From: Archegozetes longisetosus
Lineage: Eukaryota > Arthropoda > Arachnida > Sarcoptiformes > Trhypochthoniidae
Direction of reading: 5' to 3'
DNA: 64,000 nucleotides
Assembly (NCBI GenBank): GCA_018873245.2
Contig: JAEMBT020000018.1
Location: 26,001 to 90,000, forward strand
The notes under the pieces: generated by a model
The model's input: the letters and a program-made list of their open reading frames with translations, nothing else
What the model was told of the DNA's origin: nothing
Databases searched by the model: none
Position numbers and translations under genes: made by a program
Part shown: piece after piece, positions 43,375-53,835 of the stretch
Layout: each line of letters starts with the position of its first letter
Numbering within the stretch: the first letter of the stretch is position 1

Positions 43375-43861
43375 ATGAATGATAAATACATAGAACACAA
43401 AATATGTCTATCAGAGAATCAAAAGAAGAATTTAGGTAAAGCAATAAAAAATAAAAAGCCTCTTACTTTAAGGTTAAGTAAAAATAGTTTGAATGGAGAT
43501 ATTCCTATTTTGTTAACCAATACACAAAAAAGTAATATTGATAAAGCTATTAAAAAATAAAACTGGAATTGAGTTAAACTTAAGTAATGCACAATTACAA
43601 ATGTTGAAAAAAATGGTGGATTTTTACCTTTACTACCTTTAATTCTAGGAGGTTTATCTGCAGTTGGTAGTTTAGCAGCAGGAGGTTCTAAAATAGCTAA
43701 AGCAGTTAATCAAGCAAAAGCTAATGAGAGACAGTTAGCAGAAACAAAGAGACACAATGAGATGATGGAGAGTAAACTGTTTAGTGGTAAAGGGCTTTAT
43801 AAGAAATGTAATAAATGTCATGGCAAAGGACTTTTTTTAGGGAAAAGTCCTTACACAAATT
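43375..43861 (+). pseudogene. Polinton core/membrane-type protein (adenovirus pX/pVI-like), frameshifted
   Basis: It starts MNDKYIEHKICLSENQKKNL 10 bp after the capsid gene. Two repeats of the form LSxxQxxxxxxAI(K) are followed, in a shifted frame, by LNLSNAQLQMLKK. A hydrophobic GGFLPLLPLILGGLSAVGSL segment comes next, then a charged helix (AKANERQLAETKRHNEMMES) and a CxxC (KKCNKCHGKG). The layout of SxxQ repeats, GGFLPLLP and amphipathic tail is known in Polintons and compared with adenoviral pX/pVI. Frame slips occur at ~43558 and ~43617. The last ~46 bp overlap the protease gene start. Confidence 0.6.
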
Positions 43862-44249
43862 GAAACCTCTATCAAACTTTGATTTAGATAATATGGCAAA
43901 AGAGTTGAAAATAAAAAACTTTAGAGGAGTTTTTATGAGAGATACATTACCTCATAAAATTAAAGAAAAAGAATGTGGTATTGTTAATTTAGATTCAATT
44001 AAAAATGATGGAACACATTGGGTTTGTTATTATAAGGATAAAAATAACAAGTACTATTTTGATTCTTTTGGGTTAGATCCTCCTAATGAAATTCAAAACT
44101 ATTTAGGAGATAATATTTTAATGACTACTTTTCAGATTCAAAAACTTGAAACAAATTATTGTGGACATTTATGTTTGAGAGTATTACATGAACTTAGCAA
44201 TGGTCATTCTTTTCAAGATGTAATTCTAAATCCAATAAATGATGGATGA
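43815..44249 (+). CDS. Adenain-like (Ulp1/C48-type) cysteine protease
   Basis: 144 codons, intact. The catalytic His is in DGTHWVCYYKD (residue ~56), the Asp in YYFDSFGLDPP (~69) and the Cys in TNYCGHLCLRVL (~115), with a Gln upstream (TTFQIQKLE). The size is smaller than adenovirus protease (~200 aa), but the residue order matches the short Polinton proteases. It would mature capsid and core proteins. It overlaps the preceding frame at its start and the following ORF by 11 bp, which implies co-transcription. Confidence 0.85.
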   Translation: MSWQRTFFREKSLHKLKPLSNFDLDNMAKELKIKNFRGVFMRDTLPHKIKEKECGIVNLDSIKNDGTHWVCYYKDKNNKYYFDSFGLDPPNEIQNYLGDNILMTTFQIQKLETNYCGHLCLRVLHELSNGHSFQDVILNPINDG

Positions 44250-44700
44250 AGGAAATATATATTATGATTTTGATACTATTCGAACAAATAGTATTATAGC
44301 AAATGATACTTCTGTTAAACTTGAAGGTGATTTAGAATTAACAGGTAATCTAAAAGTTAAAAGTATAGTGGAAGAGAACTCAAAACGTATAATATTTGAC
44401 AGAGAAATAGAAGTGAAACCTAATTCAGATATTGAAATTGATTTTAAATCTATAGAAACTGAATATTTTTATAATATGTGGATCCTATTCAATAAAGGAG
44501 AATATTTTTATAAAAAGCAATTTATTTATAATAAGAATAAAAGAAATAAACTAAAAATATTATATTCAACAACTGACAAATATTTGATAGAACTTAAAAT
44601 TTCTGAAGAAAAGAGCAATAAGTTAATGATAAGATTTAAGGGAAATACTGACTTAAGTTTGATAACTTCGATGAATATAAGAATTACAACAGCAAATTGA
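44239..44700 (+). CDS. Terminal Polinton ORF, beta-rich, C-terminus encoded within the TIR
   Basis: 153 codons starting MMDEGNIYYDFDTIRTNS. The segment SVKLEGDLELTGNLKVKS looks like a beta-helix/fibre strand. The middle is rich in aromatic and Lys residues. The last ~40 residues (ELKISEEKSNKLMIRFKGNT...) lie in the right TIR and are therefore duplicated, inverted, at 36848-36966. No known motif; a small virion or fibre-associated protein is a guess from position and the repeat-like N-terminus. Confidence 0.55.
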   Translation: MMDEGNIYYDFDTIRTNSIIANDTSVKLEGDLELTGNLKVKSIVEENSKRIIFDREIEVKPNSDIEIDFKSIETEYFYNMWILFNKGEYFYKKQFIYNKNKRNKLKILYSTTDKYLIELKISEEKSNKLMIRFKGNTDLSLITSMNIRITTAN

Positions 44701-44942
44701 AATTATAAATTATATGAGTCTTTTATATATTATATATCAATGTTTATTGTCGGAATAACACGTCACACTACTATAAGCATGCGCATTCCAATTCTCATCG
44801 ATGAGAAAAAAATTTAGTAATGAGAATGAGTTTCATGACTAACGTATTTGATTTCATTTCAATGATGCAACTAAGAAATTAATCGCACAGATTAGATAAT
44901 CTCTGTTACATTGTGAAAACTATAAATATCACTAAAAACACA
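44581..44942 (-). repeat. Polinton B right terminal inverted repeat
   Basis: Inverted partner of 36606-36966. It overlaps the coding 3' end of the 44239-44700 gene (44581-44700) and then runs non-coding to the tip ctaaaaacaca at 44942. Confidence 0.8.
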
Positions 44943-45900
44943 TAAATGCAGTATATGAAAAATATTTGATGGGTTGCAACCTTATAACCTTCACAAATCA
45001 ATCACGCTCATCAATAAAAATCGATTGATATATCAAACGTCTATGGCCTCGGTTGTGCTCAAAGAACAGGTTAACTACAGTGGATTTTCAATGTAGTTAG
45101 CATGATTTGATTTTTTTAACCTATACTACCGGCACTTAATATTTTGAAAACCGAAAACTTAGCATTCTCATCAATCTTTCTGATTATCACAATCTTTTAA
45201 TACTGACCCAAAAAAAGAGAAAAAACCTGTTTACTTTGTTAAGAGAAATATGGTTGATTACTTTGACTTTACTTTAGATATGTCAGTCAAAGGGGTTGAG
45301 TTTAAGGATTTGTTTCTGAGAGATCAGTGCAAAATATTACCTTTAGTTAATATTGCAATATAATTTCGTAGCACAACACAATTTTTGGATTTCTTTAACT
45401 TACTTTATTGAGGAATACGAGGTAAAAGACAGTTAATATATGTTTACTTATCACTTTTATAGGGAAGCTTCTCTCGAAGTTGGGGCAGAGACTTGTAGGA
45501 GTTTGTGCTAATAATAGGGGGAATAGAGGGTATTGTTGGGTAATAGCTTTAGTTGGGTTTACTATAGTGCTAAGGGTTAGCATTGTATTCCCTGTGACAG
45601 ACCCCGCTTCATAATTTATGTCTGACTGTGGGAAAGTATGAGTTTAGGCTATGGGAGAAATGTAAAGAAAAAAAAAGTATTTGCAATATGATAAGTAAAA
45701 ACGTTGATTCAACGTTAACATGATAAAATAGCTTTATTAACTTTGAGATAAGATAATAAAAATAGCTTTGTTGCATAGAGATTTTTTTGTTATACGTGTT
45801 TTCTCTTGACGATTTTACTTCTGTTGTATGCAATTTCACATCTTTGATGGTTGCGTATGAATCTTATGTGTTGGTCGTTTTCAATCAATTGATTTTTTTT
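44943..45900. other. Interval right of Polinton B, no clear gene
   Basis: AT-rich. An open ~50-codon plus-strand stretch ending at 45362 has ordinary amino-acid composition, but I could not tie it to splice sites or a start. Confidence 0.3.
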
Positions 45901-45908
45901 GAAGCAAA

Positions 45909-46456
45909 ATGTAAGTGAAAATGAAAATCATAGCTTTAGGGATATGTAATTTTTTTTAAATTTCAGGCCTTTAATTGATTTAAATGATCTTTTAAATGCT
46001 CTAAATATTGATGAATCACAACGTAATAGAGATTCTACGTCTCAAAGATTACGATTAATGTTGAACGCTGGTAATACAGGTGGTGGTTCAGATCCAGACC
46101 CAACAGATTATGTTACGAGAGCTGAGTTCCTTAAGGAGATTGGCAAACTTGAAGGAAAAATGGAAAATTATAAAGAGGAGCAATCAAAACAATTGAAAAA
46201 TGCATTTGTTAGATTTGACGAAAAATTGAAAAATGAATTCGATAGAGTTGATACAAAAATTCAGAAACTTATCACAGTTATGACAAAGGAAGTCGATGAT
46301 GTTCAAGATGTCAAAGAGAGCATTGAAAATGTGAAGAATCGTTTAAATGATATTGAGAAGCAAGTTGTAAAAATTGATGGAATGAATGATGAAATTCAAT
46401 CTCTTCGAGAACATGTTGCTGAAATATTAGAGATTGTTAAAAAACCTGAAAAATAA
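45909..46456 (+). CDS. Small coiled-coil protein; start codon split by a 56-bp intron
   Basis: Exon 1 ends ...AAAAT at 45910, with a GTAAGTG donor at 45911. The acceptor tttaaatttcAG ends at 45966. Joining gives AT|G, so the ATG spans the intron (45909, 45910, 45967) with an AAAATG context. Translation MPLIDLNDLLNALNIDESQR then continues 163 residues to TAA at 46454. A Gly/Asp/Pro linker is followed by ~100 residues of heptad-like coiled coil (KLEGKMENYKEEQSKQLKN and KLKNEFDRVDTKIQKLI). No other domain. An aataaa occurs at 46641-46650. It seems intact and not repeat-derived; host gene or Polinton cargo cannot be told apart. Confidence 0.6.
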
Positions 46457-46734
46457 TAATTCCTTATTTTTACAGGTAAAGTAGAATAAATTAGTTGTGA
46501 AACATTCAGAAATTCATATGTAATACTAATTATGATTAATTAAAAGTTATCTCTTATGTATTTTTAAAAATTAATATCATATTCAAGGTATTGTCTCAGT
46601 GTGAGACTTTAATCTTGAATAGTTGTATTCTATGAACTTCCCTAATAAAAGAAATTTGATCAAAAACTTTTGTATAATTTTTTCCATCTATTTCATTAGA
46701 GATAGTAACCTATTTTAACTGCAATATAAAAAAG

Positions 46735-46915
46735 TATGACTAACGTTAAAAATATTCTCATTGATGAGAATTGGAATGGGCATGCGTATCCTATTGTTAT
46801 TTGACGTATTTAACGTATCCTGACGTAACACTGTATGGAAGTTTATAGAAATTTCTAGAAATGATATGTAATAAGTATATAAGAACAGGTCTTTCATAGT
46901 TGTAGTGTCTTGTGC
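46735..46915 (+). promoter_or_regulatory. TIR-derived palindrome plus heat-shock-like promoter module
   Basis: ctaacgtt, the palindrome ttctcattgatgagaa and a gcatgc match the Polinton B TIR. Two tgacgt CRE-like sites come next. Then tagaaatttctagaaat (46851-46867; NGAANNTTCNNGAAN fits a heat-shock element), agtatataagaac as TATA box and a gtagtgtcttg block follow. The promoter part matches 36485-36600 inverted. It points toward the MULE fragment at 47126. Confidence 0.5.
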
Positions 46916-46942
46916 GCCTACTCTTATTACATGTCAGTATTA

Positions 46943-47069
46943 TAGAAAATAGGGAGGCAAATTTTCCCAAAAAGTGGTTGAACTGTTGAGTTTTGAGCGG
47001 AATGTAGTGAAGCGAGAAACTCGACAACTCGACTATTTTTTGGGAAAATTTGCCTCCCCATTTTCTATA
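46943..47069. mobile_element. 127-bp hairpin MITE
   Basis: The arms tatagaaaatagggaggcaa and the inverted ttgcctccccattttctata, followed by attttcccaaaaa / ttttttgggaaaat, leave a central part that itself pairs (gttgagttt / aaactcgacaac). The element is almost entirely self-complementary, with TA at both ends. Confidence 0.6.
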
Positions 47070-47125
47070 CTACTCACTATACTTCGATTTCCTCAAAATA
47101 ATATTCCAACTTCCATTTACGTACA

Positions 47126-47770
47126 ATGCCAGATCGAAGAGAATTAACTTATGATAGTCTCTTCGCTGCTGTTGAAAATTTTCAACTTAATTCGGATCCA
47201 GTTTCAATTATGACAGACTTCGAACTGACTACTATTAATGCCTTAAATAACACTTCTACTCCAACGCTCGAGAATGTTCTTCCATTTCAGGCAGTGCTTT
47301 GAAGGAAAATGCAATCGTCACTCTGCTATGATATTCATAAAATGTATCCGACAGATGCAGCATTCGCGCTAAGCATAAATATAATCGCAGCTTTGACTTT
47401 GTTCCGCCTACCGATGTCATCTCTTCACTTAGCCAATCATTTTACATAGATAATAAGTCATTAGCACGTTAAGTTGATTATGTTGAAGACACATGGATTG
47501 AACATGAGCGAAGGACCGAGGGCCCCTACTTCGCGATCGAGATATGGAATTGTCACTCTTCTGTTTTAGGTGACCTACCTAAAACCAACAATGTCTTTGA
47601 GGGTTGGCATGGAGCTTTCAGCTCTTTACTCGATGCTTATCATCCTAGTATCTGGCGTTTCACCGATTTCTTAAAAAGTCACCAAAGCCTGCGGTCGGAA
47701 AGAAAGAGGTATTACCGGGCTTCTTATTTGAGAAGGATATGGCAAATTATGAACAAATCCCTGTCATAGG
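47126..47770 (+). pseudogene. MULE transposase, C-terminal half, decayed
   Basis: From an ATG at 47126, MPDRRELTYDSLFAAVEN and SDPVSIMTDFELTTINAL give the catalytic-region pattern of Mutator-like (MULE) transposases (the D in MTDFE). After frame slips near 47300 and 47390, FVPPTDVISSL, then VDYVEDTWIE, and NNVFEGWHGAFSSLL follow; the last contains the catalytic Glu block. Stops near 47470 and 47300 make it non-functional. The N-terminal half with the first catalytic Asp is absent. A promoter-like module (46735-46915) and a hairpin insertion lie just upstream. Confidence 0.65.
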
Positions 47771-48075
47771 TTACCCTAGAAGTTCGCTTAAAATCTTTCT
47801 TTCTAATCAATTTTTATTTTTACACCTGAATTTATCCTTGAACTTCAAAAATACTTTACGAAGTCTATTTTAATAAAGCTTTACAATTAAAAGCATCGTA
47901 AGTTGCGCATATTAAGCCGTGCGTTCTGCGCGTCAATCAAATTGCACTCCCATATTAAGCCGATTTCACATTAGACTGTTTTGTCGTTTGTAAACAACGG
48001 TTTAATAGGGGAATCGACTTTGACGCATTCACAGTATTCACTGCTCAACGTGCAACCTACGATACATTTCTTGAG

Positions 48076-48112
48076 ACTGAATTGTCGGTGGCTGAATTGA
48101 CGTGGAATCTCA
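48076..48112. repeat. Orphan end of the ttcagcgc-type foldback element
   Basis: gaattgtcggtggctgaattgacgtggaa matches the right terminus of the 12574-13268 element (gcgctgaattgacgtggaa). No partner inverted arm is seen within a few hundred bases, though cgcgtcaatcaaattgcact lies at 47930. Confidence 0.45.
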
Positions 48113-48378
48113 AACACTTATGTCTAACAATAAGAATCAAGTTATCAAATGTATAAATAATTATTTTGAAATCTATTAAATTCTTGAAAAGTGTAAAACA
48201 ATTACAATAATTATGGATTTTAATCAATAAAAGTTAATTCAACAAGTTAATCAATTAAAATCAGACTAGAGCTGATCCAGTAAACATCTAATATTCATTG
48301 AAATGACAGTAGGTCTGATTGGAATTACAAGTTCTAATCTTATGGTCATATCTTTTTGGTTGTTATCTCTTCTGCTTA

Positions 48379-48718
48379 ATGGGATCGCTTCTATTTGACA
48401 CAGAGTGGGCACTTGTGGAAGAAATTAGAAGAAAGTTTGTCGAAAGTGTTGTGAAACCCATCGCTACCAGGAGACGACAACAAAACAAAACAGCAATGTC
48501 TCAGAAAAGACCCAGTCTTAATCGAATTGATGAGGCCTACTGATTTCGATGAGAGACTTAAAAGATTGCATGCGCTTTGTATCAGTAGAACAGAGAGATC
48601 TTTTTCTCAATTCAAACCATTTTTAACTGATTACAAACTTAATCTTACAGTTGAAAATGTTGAAAAAGTTAACGTAATTCATTTTAACAGTTGTATTCAA
48701 ATAAAACAATTGCATTGA
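48379..48718 (+). pseudogene. Unknown ORF fragment with one frameshift
   Basis: From ATG 48379: MGSLLFDTEWALVEEIRRKF, then a basic segment (ATRRRQQNKTAMSQKRP) to a stop at 48541. Just before that stop a second frame continues TDFDERLKRLHALCISRTER and FKPFLTDYKL to 48718. A one- or two-base slip near 48530 joins them into ~110 residues with a helical start. No family recognised. Confidence 0.3.
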
Positions 48719-49329
48719 ATCTAAGGTTTTTGATCGAGTTTAAAATTTTGAAAACAATGCATAAAGCGTAACATTTTTTTGCCACGAATTTTGCCCTGTA
48801 AATAATTTTTATAAGCCTCCAAGTCCTCCTCGAAATAGTCACTTTTACGCCATGAATTCTGGCGTCCCTACTCATCTGTGCGCACTTCGATTCGGAGTTT
48901 CTGGTATTGATGAAAATAGCGATTGGGTTATGGGAATTTGTCCATCAAATGTCCGGCCACCACTGTTGTAATCAAGGATTAACAATTTCTATTCTTTGTT
49001 CCCAAACATTCGTCACTCGAAGGTACGACCATAGTACCACTAGTTTATGAAACTGTTTATTATGCATTTATCATAAGAACAAACCTTAAACCCAGAGAAA
49101 AGTTTTAATCCATTTGGGAAGAGCTAGGTTAGGTTATTTGATATTTAAACATTAAACCTACCTATATTAAACTTGATTATATAGGTTATTGATTGGCGTC
49201 ATTTATTAATGATCTAACTTAATCATTTTATTAGTCATAAAAGTTTTAAATCAGATACTTTTTGAACAAGGCTTTATATTAGTTCGTCTTTATAAACATG
49301 TTTCTTATATCGTTAACATGTCTCAGCCA

Positions 49330-49585
49330 GCAACGAAAAATTTCTAGAAATTTTCCTTTTGATGGAAAACTTTCTAGAAAGTTTCTTGGGACTATTTTTC
49401 CTACGCTGTGATTGTTTTGAATGCCAAAACCAAAATAAGTGATATTTCGAATATTTAAAAGTCGCTAATGTTGTATATCATTTGAATTAAAACTTTATTT
49501 CAATTAAAACATAATTTTGAGCTGAGGCAATAGGAAGTTTCCGGAAAGTTTCTCGAGATAATTTCTCCGGAAATTTTCTTTTTAT
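49330..49585. promoter_or_regulatory. Cluster of heat-shock-element-like GAA/TTC inverted repeats
   Basis: aatttctagaaattttcc and actttctagaaagtttc (49345-49386), then ggaagtttccggaaagtttc and aatttctccggaaattttc (49531-49580), are alternating NTTCNNGAAN arrays. No coding start is clear nearby. They could be regulatory or parts of a worn inverted-repeat element. Confidence 0.4.
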
Positions 49586-49589
49586 AGCA

Positions 49590-50820
49590 CTAGTCTCAAC
49601 ACTAAACTTAGTTGAGTGATAATTTTAAATTTCAATAAAATTGTTTTATAAGTCTTATCAGCATTTTGACTTTATGATCCATTGATTTTCATAAATACTA
49701 AATTGACTTTCTATGACTAAACTAAGAACTGATAATGTTTTGAAACGAATAAACTATCATTATTTCATTTTTGTCTCGTCTTTTAACTGTATGTGCACAA
49801 TTGGCCTAGGCCTAGCTTTATGAAAACATAAGCGAAATTTGCAACATATTTGCATCTTTAAGCCATCAAAAGTTTGGTCATCATGGAAACACTTTGTGAG
49901 CGCAAATCCAGTACTTATCGGCAACTGATTCTGTGGAAAGAATGTCATCTAATTGTCAACTTCTTATTCTGGACTTTCAATCTGAATCTCAAGCATTACA
50001 AACAATCTTCTCATTTGATAATCTAATAGGAATTCATACAAATTAGTCTTATGCCGGCCATTAATGTTATCTTCTTTTCTTAACCGTCGTATAACTTATG
50101 TTATGATCACATAATTCGCATTGAGTCCATGTTTTGGCGCAGTACTTGTTTGGTTTTTATTTCAGTGATAATTAAATGAATTGACTTATAGTTAGTCATA
50201 ATAATAGATCTAAAAATTCTGTGCTAAGCGTGGCTAAGCGTTTCCGATAACACTTTCCCCACTCTCTTAACCAACGTTTACATAAGACTTTGATCTGTTT
50301 TCAAGTCGACTATCGTCTGGCTAATCCATTAATTGACTGATTGATTGATGTAATGAACACTTTGTTTGACTTGGGCCACAACATATGAGAAATGTGTCGC
50401 GAAACCAGTGACATCATAATGTGAAGAGATATTTGTTTAGGAGAATTCAAAAGTTTCAAAGAAAGCTTTGCAAGTATTCTCAAAATATTCACATTTTTCG
50501 ATAGACAATTAGAAATAAACGTACCCTTAATATAATTTGAAAGCTCTTGTTTTGAATGATGTTCAGTTTATATTTGATTAGTTTACGTTATCAAAAAAAT
50601 GCACGAATTTATCATCTGATACCTCATCATTAATGGCAAGAAATTGCGAAGAATCCCTAATTTTAGAATCGAGTCGCAACCAACTGGTCTAATTAGTATC
50701 TGATTAAGAGTTAATTGTTGCCGAAAATCCTGAAATTCCAACTTTTCCCCTAAAGTATTGTTTTACACCTGTATATGCACTTGAAGCCTAAACCCGAGCA
50801 AAAGATAATCCTGCGTGGTA
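49590..50820. other. AT-rich interval, no gene seen
   Basis: No frame with protein-like composition and no repeat recognised. Confidence 0.35.
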
Positions 50821-50822
50821 TA

Positions 50823-51268
50823 CAGACCAGAGCAGAATTATAGACAAATGTGTTTTTTATTTATAAAAGAGAACCATTTGAGGAAATCAGTTAAAAATTT
50901 GGTATTTTTTACAGAATACAGATACACACTTATGATATAAGTTTGGTCATCAATATTAGAAAAATACGCGCTATACACTTAATGCAATTTTAAAAGGAGG
51001 AGCAAAATTATAGGCAAATTTATAATAATACATTTTTCAATGCTTTAAAAATTAATCTAAAACTTTGTTGCACTTCCATTCTGCTTAATAACTTGAAAAA
51101 TCACGAGTTTCAAATTTCGCTCCTTTCCGTATTTGGAATGAGACTAAAATTTTCCCAAAGTTATATATCAAAATAACACATAATATATCAATGTTTCATC
51201 AGTTTATCTCAATAGTTTCAAAAGATATAAGAGGAAACTTCATTTGTCTATAATTTTGCTCTGGACTG
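50823..51268. mobile_element. Tc1/mariner-like MITE (446 bp)
   Basis: The termini cagaccagagcagaattata and the inverted counterpart (taattttgctctggactg) are ~28 bp with few mismatches and are flanked by TA. A third copy of the inner motif, gagcaaaattataggcaaat, lies at 51000-51020. Non-coding. Confidence 0.6.
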
Positions 51269-51991
51269 TATTTTGGTAAGTACTGTCACGTTTATTTTTG
51301 TGACTTGTGATCGATAGAATTTCTCATGTGATGTGTGTTTCTAGGAACGAGTAAATTGAAATTAGGGACCTCAATGTGAGATTCCAATTTACTTCCACCT
51401 AATTGTCAATCTAAGAGTCAGGTTGGACTCGATAAAGTATGCTTTACTTTTTAAAGTAATTTGTTTGATACTCACCTTTTCGTACTCTATTATAAATATG
51501 ATATAGATATATACTTCAAATAAAAGAGTTCTTCTATTTCTTAATAATTATTTTAATATAACTTTTGATGTACAATGAATAACAGTTAACAGTTAAGGAT
51601 TTATGTTATATCTATCTCCGTTACACAACTTCTCTTGGCTTATATAGTTTTTGGTTCTCACAACGGTTATTTTATCTGAAAACAAAAAAATTGTGTTTTT
51701 CTGTAATTTAGGTAAATGGTACTTATACCATTTATTTATCAGTCAAGTAGAAAATGATCTTGTTCTGTGATCTCAAAGATAATTACTCATTACTAATGAA
51801 AGTTGTAAACTGCATTTTCTATTTTACTACTAAACTACTTAATTATAGATTAAGGTTAATCTCTTAAGATGACTAACTAAACAATTATAGAAATTAAAGC
51901 AATATTTTTTTATATTTCACAGAACAAGTGTAGAGTATTAAAAAGGAAATCATACGACTAGATTCAATTGTAAACCTGGATTTAGGAGGTA

Positions 51992-52180
51992 TGGATGCTC
52001 TATGATCTAACTCAAAATGGGAAAAGGTTTAAAAGATTAGTTTCAATTGTTGAACAGTACAAAGATTTATATTTGAGTGATAGTAAATTGATGTGGGGTA
52101 TTTGTTCGAAGAACATTAATTTCGAGCATAAACATGGTGAACAGAGAGTTGAGTCTCATTTAAATTCTGCGAAACAATAA
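51992..52180 (+). pseudogene. BED/CGGBP1-like zinc-finger fragment (hAT-type transposase N-terminus?)
   Basis: The open frame reads GKRFKRLVSIVEQYKDLYLS, then LMWGICSKNINFEHKHGEQR and VESHLNSAKQ. The spacing I-C-x-K-x-I-N...H...VESHL-x-S-x-K resembles the CGGBP1/hAT N-terminal finger, in which CxxC and a final H bind zinc. Here the first Cys reads Gly (WGIC) and the final His reads Gln, so metal binding is doubtful. No catalytic region follows. Confidence 0.4.
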
Positions 52181-52331
52181 AAGAGCAAATGAATCAACGT
52201 CAAGATAAATAACAATACCAAACATGTTCCTGGAGTCATCTTTGAAGGAAAAAAGATCACACATTCCGTTTGAGAAACTAAGCAGCATCAAATTAAAACA
52301 ATTCTTGTTTGAGTTTACCAATAGAAAATCT

Positions 52332-53112
52332 GGTTAACCGGGAAGTTTTGTTGCACTCGACCATAAAAATCGGGTGATGGTGCCATTTGATAGTACTTTA
52401 TGAAACGAGTCAAAAAAAGGTCACCACCATGATGCTCCGCCCACCCGATATCGAGCCACGCCCATTTTTTATTTTAGCCACTCCCACTGACTCCACCCCC
52501 ACAGTATGGGTCTCAAAAGAAAGGTCTCAGTGAGTAGAGTCCATTGGTACAGATCGCGTGATTATAGGATGCATACTTCCTGAGAAATTGACTAAAAACA
52601 CTCCTATATTCTACGACCATATTGCAATACATCGAGAATTGACATTGTTGACCAAATCTGAGACAAGCCACTAGTTTGGTAATGTTTAATCTGACTTTTT
52701 TGTATGTAAAAAAGTCCGAATGATCTAACAAAACATTTTGTCAACATATGTATATACAAATGTTAGAACAATTACAACATAAATCATCTCGAAGTCAAAA
52801 ATGTCAATTTTCGATGTATTGCCAATTGATCGTAGAATATAGGAGTGTTTTTAGTCAATTTCTCAGGAAGTATGCATCCTATAATCATGCGACCTTTACC
52901 AATGGTCTCTACTCACTGAGACCTTTCCTTTGAGACCCATATTGTGGGGGGTGGAGTCCGTGGGAGCGGCTAAAATAAAAATGGGCGTGGCTCGATATCG
53001 GGTGGGCGGAGCCTCATGGTGGTGATTTTTTGGACTCGTCTCATAAAGTACTATCGAATGGCACCATCACCCGATTTTTATGGTCGAGTGCCACAAAACT
53101 TCCCGGTTAACC
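52332..53112. mobile_element. Palindromic element with ~315-bp arms
   Basis: The outer ends ggttaaccgggaagttttg are exact inverted copies. The arms 52332-52645 and 52800-53112 pair throughout, including gcactcgaccataaaaatcg, the ccacgccca/ctccgccca motifs and tcctgagaaattgactaaaa. The ~150-bp centre is unique. Short open frames inside the arms appear on both strands because of the symmetry and are not genes. Confidence 0.7.
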
Positions 53113-53574
53113 GAATATTTAAATAGAATGTGTCCTTTAGGATGGGGTTATAACCCTATTACTTTACAATGTTCAACTTGTATTACTTGTGGACATTATT
53201 GTGTTTTTTTACGTTAAACTTAGATCTTTAGGATATTCTTATTGTGATTTTATTTCTATTTTCTCGAAAAACTTATCTTTAAACGATAAATTAATACGAA
53301 GACTTGTACCGTTTTAAGTCTTTTAATAAATTTGGATTAACTTATAACTTGTTTTTTTTCCAGTCACACTAACCTCAGATAAAATTTTATAATTCTTTAT
53401 GTAATCTTTAAAATGATTTCATCCCTAAATTTATTTCTTAAATTTTTTAAAAATGTTAATTTAAAATATAAATTTTCAATAAAATGATTTTAAATAACTT
53501 AAACCTGTTGTTCTATTAGTCTGTACAGTGCATTTGATTATATCAGTTCATTCAAGTATTAAGTTTAGATGTGT

Positions 53575-53650
53575 ACAAAGTGCGTGTTTAGAAGTCCGCG
53601 CTCAGAGCCCGTGTCTAGAGGTCCGTGCTCAGAGGTGCATGTCTACGGGG
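53575..53650. repeat. Short degenerate tandem repeat
   Basis: Four imperfect copies of gtccgtgctcagagg-like units in 75 bp, GC-richer than the surroundings. Confidence 0.4.
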
Positions 53651-53835
53651 ACTGTATTACTACTGTGAAAAACGCTTAATACACATTTCCCTATCGCTTT
53701 TATAGGAAAAATTCTCCAAAAATTAGGGCAGGCTTATAGAAGTTTAACGTAATTTAATGCGTTTCTGTGAAAGATCTATAAATTCGTCTGTATGGTCACC
53801 TAGAAACAACGTGAGCCAAACACATGTAATCTCTT

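Larger units (their letters stand above)
36606..44942. mobile_element. Polinton/Maverick copy B, 8.3 kb, with ~360-bp TIRs; polymerase deleted
   Basis: The TIRs 36606-36966 and 44581-44942 are ~98% identical inverted copies starting tgtgtttttagt. The element holds integrase, PLA2-like protein, packaging ATPase, fibre-like protein, penton-like protein, double-jelly-roll capsid, membrane/core-like protein and adenovirus-type protease. That is the full structural set of a virion-forming Polinton (adintovirus-like). Only the last ~60 codons of PolB remain, directly abutting the left TIR. The left TIR also contains the 3' end of the right-most gene. No matching 6-bp target duplication was seen (ttctat versus taaatg). 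Several genes keep intact frames; others have one or two lesions. Confidence 0.9.

Noticed and set aside
45214..45362. ~50-codon open frame before the coiled-coil gene
   Set aside because: Plausible composition, but no start, splice sites or repeat link could be shown.
52513..52933. Two similar ORFs on opposite strands containing the same ~25-residue block
   Set aside because: They arise from the two arms of one palindrome.
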